64,000 bases of DNA from Telmatactis stephensoni (lineage: Eukaryota; Cnidaria; Anthozoa; Actiniaria; Isophelliidae): the NCBI GenBank assembly GCA_029948255.1, contig JALIZF010001914.1, positions 62,001-126,000 on the forward strand. The letters run 5' to 3'. The position numbers were made by a program, and so were the translations under genes. Positions 22,356 to 31,179 of this stretch are shown piece by piece. Below the pieces are notes generated by a model. That model saw nothing but the letters and a program-made list of their open reading frames with translations. It did no database searches and was not told the origin of the DNA. Every line of letters starts with the position of its first letter. The stretch's first letter is position 1.

Positions 22356-23333
22356 ATGAACGAGACTGAAGGTTATGATGATGGAGTCCCATCACTCGCG
22401 AACATGAAGCAAATGTTCAGTGAATTAATGGAAGAAACGAAGAAAGATATTCTTGAACAAATGCAAGGCGCTATTAGTAAAGTGTACGAAGACCTCGAGC
22501 CCATAAATTTGGACAGTGAGGATAACGTAGAACTTGGAAGTATTCCAGAGTCTAGCCAATCATTAGCTAAGAAGCTAGAAAGTTTTGTGGAAACAACTGA
22601 ATCCACCGAAAACAACGCAAAAGACGAGTCTTTCAAATTGCTTGCAGAGGAGTTTAGTGTATCGGAGAAAACTGCCCCTGCCATCAACTCTGGCTTAGCT
22701 GATATTATCAACAGTCTTCTGGTGGACAAACTGCCTAAAGATAAAATATCTGGATTACAAGATAAATACTTTAAGCCAGCTAATTGCACCAATTTGGTGG
22801 CGCCAAAAATCAATAAACAAATATGGCAACAGCTCCGTCAGGAGACCAAAAATGCAGACAGCTCCTTTCAGAAAGCTCAATCCCTCATGATGTCGGGCAT
22901 TTATGCCTTACTACAACAATGCAACAAAGCAGAGGGAGAGCAAAAGAGTGTTTTGACACACTCGATTGTGCTCCTACTATGTGCCAACAGAGAGTTTAAT
23001 TTAAAGAGGAGAGACCTGATTAGACCTGATCTCAACAAACAGTATGCTGCGCTGTGCAATCCTTCCACACCAATCACTACATTCCTGTTTGGTGACGAGC
23101 TTAATAAAGAAGTGGAAGAGCTTACTAAGTCCAACAAGCTGAGCAACAAAGTAACTCCCAAACAGCGTGTAGAACCTTACAAGGTTTCCCGCTTCAAGGG
23201 GAATCGCACCAATTACAGTCCATCCTACAGGGGTAAGGGCCCCAAACAACAACAGGCCTCTTTTTTAGGGGCAGGCCGGGGCCGAGGACGGTCCCACCAG
23301 TCAACCAAGACCCAACAGAACAAGACCCAGTAA
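22356..23333 (+). CDS. DIRS gag-like ORF1 (325 aa)
   Basis: The ATG at 22356 begins MNETE, the same start as in copy 2. The N-terminal third is acidic and helical, probably a coiled coil (MKQMFSELMEETKKDILEQM). The middle holds the conserved LNLKRRDLIRPDLNKQYAAL and TTFLFGDEL segments shared with the other DIRS copy. The C-terminal tail is Gly/Arg/Gln-rich (GAGRGRGRSHQSTKTQQN), probably RNA-binding. It stops 23 bases before the next reading frame. The frame is intact. By analogy it would package element RNA. Confidence 0.8.
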   Translation: MNETEGYDDGVPSLANMKQMFSELMEETKKDILEQMQGAISKVYEDLEPINLDSEDNVELGSIPESSQSLAKKLESFVETTESTENNAKDESFKLLAEEFSVSEKTAPAINSGLADIINSLLVDKLPKDKISGLQDKYFKPANCTNLVAPKINKQIWQQLRQETKNADSSFQKAQSLMMSGIYALLQQCNKAEGEQKSVLTHSIVLLLCANREFNLKRRDLIRPDLNKQYAALCNPSTPITTFLFGDELNKEVEELTKSNKLSNKVTPKQRVEPYKVSRFKGNRTNYSPSYRGKGPKQQQASFLGAGRGRGRSHQSTKTQQNKTQ

Positions 23334-23356
23334 TCACAGCTTCTTCATCAGTTCAG

Positions 23357-25434
23357 GTGAGTGGACATGCCAATGCAGTTGCTAAAATTATAGCTAACCA
23401 ACGGCCCTTCAGGGCAGGTGGATTGCAGGATTTTAGTCACGAGTGGTCTAAAATCACTTCTGATCCATTTGTTTTAGACACTATAGTCCATTTCCATATT
23501 GAATTTGATGACTTACCTGGTCCACAGATCAGTACAGTCAGATCTCATCTTAGCTTTACTGATGCAGAACAGAATGTCATAGACATCGAGCTAGCTAAAT
23601 TTCTTGAGAAGGGGATTATTGCCCACTCATGGCATGAGAAGGAGGAAATTGTTTCTCCCATTTTCACCAGACCCAAAAAAGATGGTTCTCATAGAGTTAT
23701 CTTTAACCTTAAAAGACTTAATGAACATGTTACCTATCACCATTTTAAAATGGATACTCTAGAGACTGCAGTTACCCTCATGCGTCCCTCATGTTTTATG
23801 ACCTCAATTGATCTTAAGGATGCCTATTATTCCATCCCTGTTGCTCCAGCTCATCATAAGTACCTCAAGTTTGTCTGGAAAGATCATTTGCCTTTACATG
23901 TTTGCCCATGGGCCTAACTAGCAGTCCTAGAGTGTTCACAAAAGTCCTCAAACCGGTTTTCTCCACGTTGAGGAGCAGATTTGGACTTACTTGTCTAGGG
24001 TACATTGATGACTCACTGTATATTGCAGATAGCTATGTAGAATGTGAAGGGGCTACGCTTCATGCAGTCAACCTCCTAAGCAAGCTTGGGTTCATCATCC
24101 ACCCAGACAAGTCTGTCTTCATTCCTTCACAATGCATAGAATTCTTAGGATTCCTACTAGATTCCACTAATATGACAGTTTGTTTAACGACTAAGAAGAG
24201 GGAAAAAATTGCCCAACTTTGTTTACAATTTCGTCAACCTAACAAATATTTTACTATTCGTCAGGTTGCTATGCTAATAGGCACCCTGGTGTCCAGTTTC
24301 CCTGGGGTGGAATATGGCCCCTTATATTATCGTAATCTAGAAGTTGATAAGGATCATTATCTCAAAAATAACAATGGAAATTTTGATGCACTAATGACCC
24401 TATCCAAAGGCAGCCTTAGAGAGGTGCATTGGTGGTCAGTGCATATCCATTCTGCTGTTAGGAATATTTATCATTCCAACCCAGATAAAGTGCTTTATAC
24501 TGATGCCTCAGGCACTGGTTGGGGTGCCAAAACTGATACTGGTCAAACAACCAGTGGCATTTGGTCTAAGTCTGAGTCTGAAATGCATATTAATTTCCTT
24601 GAGCTCTTAGCTATTAAGCTGGCCTTAATCTCTTTACTTGGAAATCACAAAGGTGAACACATCCGCATCATGTGTGACAACACCACTGCAGTGTCCTATG
24701 TGAATGCCATGGGAGGTTGCAAGTCTGTTGACTGCAATCTGATCACGCGGGAGATCTGGGAATGGGCTGTTGAACATAACAGTTGGATCTCAGCAGCCCA
24801 TATCCCAGGCATAGACAATATTGAGGCAGACCACTTATCACGTGACCTCAACTTAGAGCTTGAATGGATGCTTTCCCCTCAAGCTTTCCAAAGAGTTGTC
24901 CATGAATTGGGGACTCCAGACATAGATCTGTTTGCCAGTCAACTCAATGCACAAACAGAAATTTATGTGTCATGGAAGCCAGACCCTAAGGCCAAATTTA
25001 TTGATGCCTTTGCTTTGAACTGGTCTGGCTATTATTTTTATGCCTTTCCACCATTTTGTCTTGTCTCTAGATGCGTGCAGAAAATAATCAGAGAAAGCGC
25101 AACAGGAATTTTGATCCTTCCCAATTGGACCACACAGGCGTATTTTCCTATGGTTCTGGAATTAATGATAGACATGCCTCGTGTTCTGAAAGCCTCAGTC
25201 CACAACCTAATCCACCCAACGATAGTGGGTCCTCATCCAATACACAGTCGTCTGGATCTCCTGGTTTGCAAGTTATCAGGAGATCCCTCCAAAAGTCAGA
25301 CATTCCGTCAGAAGTTATTGACGTCATCATGTGCTCCTGGAGGGAGGGTACCCATAAACAATACAGGGTTTACATTGGAAAGTGGACTCAGTTTTGTAGT
25401 GAAAAATCAATTGATCCCCTCCATCCGTCTGTGA
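23357..25434 (+). pseudogene. DIRS RT - RNase H - methyltransferase-like ORF2, frameshifted
   Basis: The first frame (23357-23917) holds the RT fingers (SPIFTRPKKDGSHRVIFNLK, SIDLKDAYYSIPV). It runs into a frame change near 23885-23893 and continues at 23902-25434 with MGLTSSPRVFTKVLKPVF, the catalytic box GYIDDSLYIADSY, and the thumb. RNase H follows: LYTDASGTGWGA, INFLELLAIKLAL, CDNTTAVSYVNAMGG, AAHIPGIDNIEADHLSRDL. Then comes the DIRS-specific methyltransferase-like region: DIDLFASQLNA, SWKPDPKAKFIDAF and YAFPPF. No ATG opens the first frame (it begins at GTG), so it may be reached by translational coupling. One base lost or gained disables the polyprotein. Confidence 0.85.
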
Positions 25435-26237
25435 AGTGGGTTTTGGTATTCCTTCATGATTTATTTAACCAGGGTTTGAGTTACTCAGCTCTGAATACAG
25501 CTCGGTCAGCCATATCCAACATTGGAGTTGGAGATGAGAAGCAGGGTTTGCCTATTGGACAACACCCTCTGATCTGTAGATATCTGAAAGGCGTCTTCAA
25601 TAAGATTAAACCAGTTCCTAAATATAACACTATCTGGCCTGTGGACACAGTCCTTGACTACCTTAGCCTACTTTGGCCTCTAGACAAGATTACATTGAAG
25701 GAACTTACACTGAAGCTAGTGTTGCTTATCTCCTTAACTACGGGACAGAGGTGCCAAACGTTAACACTGCTTGACATCTCAGAGGGTTACATGCAGAAGA
25801 ATAAAAACTGCTTTTACTTCGGTCTGACTGAGCACCTGAAGCAGGATCGGCCAGGAAAGGTTTTTGGTAACCTTAGGCTCTTCAAGTACACTGTTGAGGA
25901 ACTGTGTGTGTATAGAACACTGGAGTGTTACCTTGAGGCAACAGCCCAACTGCACTCCTCCTCCAAACTGCTTGTGTCCTATATCAAGCCGCATAATGCA
26001 GTGGGTTCATCAACCATTAGTCGTTGGATTAAGAGCACATTGTCTTCAGCTGGCATTGACACTCAGCTGTTCTCAGCTCACAGCACCCGGTGTGCAGCAA
26101 CTAGCAAAGCCTGTGCATCAGTTTCAGTTGATATAATCCTGGCTACAGCCGGTTGGAATGAGGAGTCCACCTTCCGCAAGTTTTACAATAAGCCTGTTGC
26201 CATAACTGACCAAATGAGTGTGGCAGTCTTACAATGA
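25071..26237 (+). CDS. DIRS tyrosine recombinase (388 aa)
   Basis: This ORF overlaps the end of ORF2 by about 360 bases in another frame, as in DIRS elements. The N-terminal core-binding part includes CSWREGTHKQYRVYIGKW and [20 protein letters not shown]. The catalytic domain has the Arg in TTGQRCQTLTLLD, HxxR in FSAHSTRCAAT, then TAGWNEESTFRKFYNKP, with the nucleophile Tyr in the last segment. The frame is complete. It would insert a circular DNA intermediate without target duplication. The C-terminus lies 184 bases before the 3' inverted repeat. Confidence 0.9.
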   Translation: MRAENNQRKRNRNFDPSQLDHTGVFSYGSGINDRHASCSESLSPQPNPPNDSGSSSNTQSSGSPGLQVIRRSLQKSDIPSEVIDVIMCSWREGTHKQYRVYIGKWTQFCSEKSIDPLHPSVKWVLVFLHDLFNQGLSYSALNTARSAISNIGVGDEKQGLPIGQHPLICRYLKGVFNKIKPVPKYNTIWPVDTVLDYLSLLWPLDKITLKELTLKLVLLISLTTGQRCQTLTLLDISEGYMQKNKNCFYFGLTEHLKQDRPGKVFGNLRLFKYTVEELCVYRTLECYLEATAQLHSSSKLLVSYIKPHNAVGSSTISRWIKSTLSSAGIDTQLFSAHSTRCAATSKACASVSVDIILATAGWNEESTFRKFYNKPVAITDQMSVAVLQ

Positions 26238-26420
26238 GCTATTGTTGACATCATAATTTTTTGTTGCTTTTGGTTCAAGCTACTGTTTGATAATGATATT
26301 GTGTAGAGTCAATGATAATGTGCATTTGAGTAATTTGTTTGTTTACTCGCATAAGTAAGCTTTATTACTATTAAAATCTTTTTGCTTGGGATATGATATT
26401 TTGTGCTCACTGCTTTAAAA

Positions 26421-26460
26421 TCTCATGGTAACCCGGATGTACATAATGATTTGGTAGAAT
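26421..26460. repeat. 3' inverted terminal repeat of DIRS copy 1
   Basis: CTCATGGTAACCCGGATGTA...GGTAGAAT is the exact reverse complement of the 5' end. Confidence 0.85.
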
Positions 26461-26741
26461 TGAAAATTAAACGAGACTTACCTTGGAAGTTGAAGTTTGA
26501 TGATAATTCTGCCAAATCATTAGTAGTACAGTAGGGTTAACATGCCCTCTATATCCCTTTATGTCTACCCTCCCTCACTGGCCATTCTGGCTTATGCTGG
26601 AGTGATCACAAAATGTTATTTTATATACAGAACCATGGCGGTGCGTGCGCATCTCATGTTAACCCTACTGTACTACTAATGATTTGGCAGAATTATCATC
26701 AAACTTCAACTTCCAAGGTAAGTCTCGTTTAATTTTCAATT
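26458..26741. repeat. Palindrome at the 3' end of DIRS copy 1
   Basis: Two arms of about 87 bases mirror each other. Each runs from AATTGAAAATTAAACGAGAC through ACTTACCTTGGAAGTTGAAG into a variant of the element's terminal repeat (ATTCTGCCAAATCATTAG). The ~110-base loop ends with the GC-rich inner part of the 5' repeat in reverse complement (CATGGCGGTGCGTGCGCATC). A donor-like AAG/GTAAGT lies in the right arm. Confidence 0.9.
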
Positions 26742-26744
26742 GCT

Positions 26745-27770
26745 ATTGAATCTTAAAAGAAACCTGTAAAATCTTAGGTTTGTATCCATCCCAACCGCCA
26801 ATAAGCCCGATCCTTTGGTTTATGTGACAATGTGTTCTGTATTAAACGTATTTGAAAATGTACAACAATTCTCCCCACCCCAAAACGGAAAAAAACCTTG
26901 CGAAAATGCAAGAAATAGAGCAAAAAAGTACTAAAGATTGCTTCGTACTCACCTTCGAAGAGTTATTCAACCACAGGTAGCCCAAGCTCACTATCAGTGG
27001 CTATTTATAAGAGATTGTATGTCACTCAATAACACTCAAAATTTGTCTTAATTTTAATAAAATTCCACGAGACTTCTAGAGTGTGTTGTTCATGCTTTCT
27101 TCTAACCTCTGAATGAGTTTCAGTGAAATTCGTCAGCTTTTACTGCTCGCCCTAAGCCACTCAAAAATGGGGAGAAGGTAGGAAGCGATGGCCGACTTAA
27201 AGCCATCATACTGCTCAACTCCAGTCCAAATATCTTCCCGAAAAATCTCTCTAGTTCAAAAATTCCTTTGCACAGGGTTGAAACGATAAATGAGCCACGT
27301 CATCATGCCAGCCAAATCGAAGCGAACACCTTTCCAAACGAGCCACAGGACTTGAACTTCGAAAAAATGTTCGCTTACAAGGAAAAGAAAAGGTGTGACT
27401 GACAAAAGTTGTCACAACCAAACCATTAGAAATTAGAGTGAGCCTGGGATCGAGCAACAACTACTACTTTGACAGGCATATTTGATAAATATTATTCCTA
27501 ATCCAAGAAGATATAGCTACATTACAAGATTCTTGAAGTCAAATACGGTTGTAAAATATCTCAAAACACTGCAGCGAAGGTTTTAGAACTGTTGAAATAT
27601 GTCCGTCAAAGTGAGAGTGTGAGCCCGCAGACACAAATGGCAGCGGAAGTAGGACCGGAATAGCAATGCATGATGGGTAGTAAAGCATTCTTCTGCTCAA
27701 TTTGTCAGACATCTCTTCAAATAAGGGTTGCTATCAAAGTGGAGATAAGAGGTAGTTTCTCTGTCGCTCG
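26745..27770. other. Non-coding stretch, possible promoter near the end
   Basis: No credible gene. The end (27635-27690) has ETS-like CGGAAGT and ACCGGAA and a CATGATGGGTAGT motif, typical of animal housekeeping promoters. I see no matching first exon before the transposon that starts at 27771. Confidence 0.35.
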
Positions 27771-27818
27771 GAGCAATTGCAGAATACCCCGCAGCTCAAA
27801 GCTGTTTTATGTCGCCAG

Positions 27819-28100
27819 TGGCTACACGGCTACGCGGTCAGAAAGTAGCTGTTGGGATGCCCGTGTCTTAGTAGAACGAAGATATATTATAAAGTGGCTA
27901 CGCGGCTACGCGGCTACGCGGCTACGCGGTCAGAAAGTAGCTGTTGGGATGCCCGTGTCTTAGTAGAATCAAGATATATTATAAAGTGGCTACGCGGCTA
28001 CGCGGCTACGCGGTCAGAAAGTAGCTGTTGGGATGCCCGTGTCTTAGTAGAACGAAGATATATTATAAAGTGGCTACGCGGCTACGTGGCTACGCGGTAG
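27819..28100. repeat. Left subterminal minisatellite with GGCTACGC runs
   Basis: Three near-identical ~58-base units (starting TCAGAAAGTAGCTGTTGGGA, at about 27838, 27930 and 28013) are separated by two to four GGCTACGC octamers. The same octamer theme appears at the right end, so the arrays are probably binding sites for element proteins. Confidence 0.9.
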
Positions 28101-28104
28101 AAGT

Positions 28105-28627
28105 TGAAGCGTCAGGCTTCCTGTGTCTTAAAGAAGATAATCATAAATTACATGTCATCTGCCGGTTGTGAAATAATTTGACTGTTCATTTATTAAGCTT
28201 AGTATAAAGCGAACAGTCGAATTATTAACATTAGGCAATTCGCAAAAGGAAAACTTCAGCTTTTGAAAACGACGATAATACTACAACTGATAACCGAGAC
28301 CGAAAGAAAGTGTACACTTGTCATAATATGTAATCCATATTATATTTTAATAAACAATAATTTCCATTAAAGTTACATTCCACGTAAATGTTCATTTTAA
28401 GCTTGATTACATGAATAAAAGAAATAGTTGTAAATTATGAAGTGAAAGCATAGCTAGAGCAACGATTTGAATACCTGCAGTATATTGTTGCTCAGTTGTT
28501 TTTGAATTGTATCTGAAAACTATTTATAGCTTTGTTTTTCTGAGAACCATAAGTTATTACTGAATTAATGTCAATTAAAAAGGCACAGTGTAATTTGAAA
28601 TATGTACAAAAATAGTTCAATACATTT
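28105..28627. other. AT-rich spacer downstream of the ATPase gene
   Basis: No gene. Probably the 3' untranslated region of the minus-strand ATPase gene and element spacer. Confidence 0.4.
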
Positions 28628-30291
28628 TTACTGATGTAAAAGTTCTGCAGTGACATGGCCTGCTGTTATGAGTTGATTCTTAATTCCTACTGACACAGAA
28701 CTGTGCACAGGTAAGTTGAACTTGGATGTATAGTGCTCACGTTGACAGATTTGCATCTGTGGCTCCCAGTCAATGGCTTGAGGTTGCTTTTTAACGAACA
28801 CAGGCGTTGGTTTGGTCGACCTAGGCACACGTACTGTCACCAGTTTTCCAAAGGCATTCAGTTGTTGGGCTGCCTGTTTGAATTCCTCCTCAGAAATGGA
28901 TCGCAAAGATCTTGGTCCGTACTGCTTGAATGATCTGCAAAGAACTACAGGTCCGGGAAAGGAGATGATGGCTGTTTTTTGGTCATCTTTTGTTGGCTGC
29001 TTTGCTTCTTTTTCCACACATTCACTTATGATGCCGTTAATAAACTGAAATAAAAAATACAAAACATATTAGATTGACATTGAATTAGTTGCAAATTTAA
29101 GATAATATACTATACATGTATTTGGGAATGCTGTGGAGGCAGAAGCTTTAGTTAGTTAATGAATTATGTAGTAAGTATCCCCATATTTACCTCTGTGGCA
29201 ATTTGCTTCTGCGTATTGGCGTAGTTTAAAATCGTCAGGGCTCCCTCAACGGATGCTTTTGAAATTCGCTGTGGTGTTGGTGGGGGCTTTGAACCATTCA
29301 GCAGATGAGAAGCGATGTTATTGAATATGTGGAGGCAACCTGCAAGTCGTTTCACCAAATCACACTTCTTGCACTTAGGTACCGGATTACCGTCTTTGAG
29401 TGCCTCGTTGATGTCTTCTATTTCCTGCTTGCTTATGTTGTGTAGCAGTTCTTTCGCATTGTCAGTAAATTTGTAGTTAACCTTTCTCATGTCGTCTGCC
29501 ATCTCAAGGAAAATATCAGTCAGTGAGTCAATGTTTTGGCTTTCCAGCCAATGAATAGCGTCATCTGTTTCCTCGACAGTTGGGCGGTAGCACAGAGGGA
29601 ACAGGAAGAGGAATCTGTCCAGGAGGCCATGTCCCTGGTCAAGTCTTGCGATGAGTCGCGCCGCAAAAGGCACTTGCGTTGCACCTAAGATTGAAAATGG
29701 CACATTGGCGTCAATTTCTCGTACACGTTCTGTAGCGAAGCAATAAGTTACGCGTTCTCCAGAAAACAACTTGCACAGAAGTTGTGCATCGCCAGTGGCG
29801 TTTTCATCATCCGACTTTAAGAGTTTGTTGAGCAAGTCGAACAGTTCTGGTGATACGATATAGCCTTCTTTGTTTGTTGCGACTGCTTTGGCCAGTCCTG
29901 ACGAGGTGCATTTATCAAGTAGGAAGTTTGTCAAATCAAGGTTGTCGATGATTGTTGACATCGGTAAGGTGGCTGCTTCTTTAAGTGCTTGGGACTTGCC
30001 AGTTGAAGGAGGCCCAACGAAGAGGATATAGAGATTGAATGGCATGTCCTGGTTTTTGTGCGTAATTAAGCTCCTCTTGCTGGCAATAAAGGCTGTGCTT
30101 GCTAGAACGCAAGGAATCAAGTAGCCCACGCTGGTGCTCATGGAAGTCGCGGTGTTTTGTAGATAGTTCCATACGTTATCTTGGAAGACATCTTTAAAGT
30201 CGAAGTTGATCTCAATCAGGCGTTTGTGTAGTTGACTCCAGGTTCGTTCGTGCTGTCGAGTGATTTTGCTGAGTTTAGACGAAGACATCAT
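28628..30291 (-). CDS. DUF3987-type P-loop ATPase, two exons (505 aa)
   Basis: Exon 1 is 30291-29191 and exon 2 is 29044-28628. The 146-base intron has GTAAAT...TTTCAG borders and joins in phase (KQIATE to FINGII), giving about 505 residues. Walker A is at residues 93-100 (GPPSTGKS). A Walker B-like strand follows (GYIVSPELFDLL), then LLCKLFSGERVTYCFATERV, SILGATQ and a GLLDRFLFLFPL segment with a candidate arginine finger. This order matches DUF3987, a family of primase/helicase-like ATPases common in phages, plasmids and integrative elements and rare in animals. A Cys pair (CKKC) follows near residue 315. The gene diverges from the Merlin-like transposase and lies inside the same TIRs. The role is unknown; DNA remodelling or element replication is a guess. 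The frame is clean and probably functional until recently. Confidence 0.75.
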
Positions 30292-30976
30292 ATATTTGCT
30301 AGTGTTGACAAGTGATAAATGGTGTGATGTCTTAGTTGTGCGAATCGTAAATTTGTAAACTTAACTCCTGAGGGAATTGTAGTTATAGTTACCAATAAAC
30401 AAACAAGAAAGGGAGAATGGTTGTGATAGGTTGATTGAATTGCTTAATGGATAATCCTATTTAGAAATAATTGTAGAATTGTATCTATGGTTAAGAATAA
30501 ACAAATAGAAATGGATTGATTTTGATTGGATAAGTTCTGCAGTTATAAAAGTTGTTTGTGTGAATTGTGAAAAAGGCCGAATATAACAATAGTTAATAAG
30601 CCGATAAAGATAAGTGGATAATTACTAGTACAATGCAGAGGTGGTTCGGAGGACGGTAGTTTGTTAAAACAATGAAAACTGTGGTCGGCTCGAATACAAA
30701 GGTATTTGTTTTATAAAAGTAAGGGGATAATTTGAAGTACAATGCACAGGCGTTTTGGTCGTCTTTAAATTATCAGAACAATGAAAATGGCGGCAGCGCA
30801 AAAACAAAAGTTATTTTCCGAAAAGGAAATTGATTTAAGAGATGGATGTCCAATCCAAACAAAAGACTTGGTTTTATTACGACTTGCACAATAAGCGGGA
30901 GTTATTTTTGGATTGTAGCGAAAGAGACCAGTTGACTTGAAGAAGTGGATGAAGAAGTGATCGACATTACTCAACG
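30292..30976. promoter_or_regulatory. Divergent promoter region between ATPase and transposase genes
   Basis: The 685 bases separate two diverging genes and must hold both promoters. A ~90-100-base segment is imperfectly duplicated (about 30627-30720 and 30733-30825), each copy with AGTACAATGCA and ACAATGAAAA. The second copy includes AATGGCGGCAGCGC, a short open frame and a possible alternative transposase start or untranslated exon. No clear TATA box. Confidence 0.45.
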
Positions 30977-31179
30977 ATGTATAAAGTTAAACGTAAAAGA
31001 TGTACAGGAACGCAAGCTGGCTCTAGTGTAGAAACTAAAGATTCATGGACACAGACTGATGCTTCTCAAAAGAACAGCTATGATCGTGAAGAAAGACAAA
31101 GCAAGCGCGTTTTTACGACGTACGATTACCTAAAGGACAATATGTTGTGTACCAAAGAAACCTTATTGAAATGGCTTAA

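Larger units (their letters stand above)
21783..26741 (+). mobile_element. DIRS-type tyrosine-recombinase retrotransposon, copy 1
   Basis: The inverted ends are ATTCTACCAAATCATTATG... (from 21783) and its complement ending at 26460. Between them lie gag, RT-RNase H-methyltransferase and tyrosine recombinase in the standard DIRS order, with overlapping ORFs. There is no integrase, protease or LTR. Immediately after the 3' inverted repeat sits a 284 bp palindrome (26458-26741) with variant copies of the same terminal repeat. One frameshift in the RT makes this copy non-autonomous. It follows the gypsy relic directly. Confidence 0.9.

Noticed and set aside
27819..28100. CRISPR-like array of ~90-base periodic repeats
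   Set aside because: The units are long and the 'spacers' are themselves GGCTACGC repeats. There are no unique spacers or cas genes, and the context is eukaryotic.
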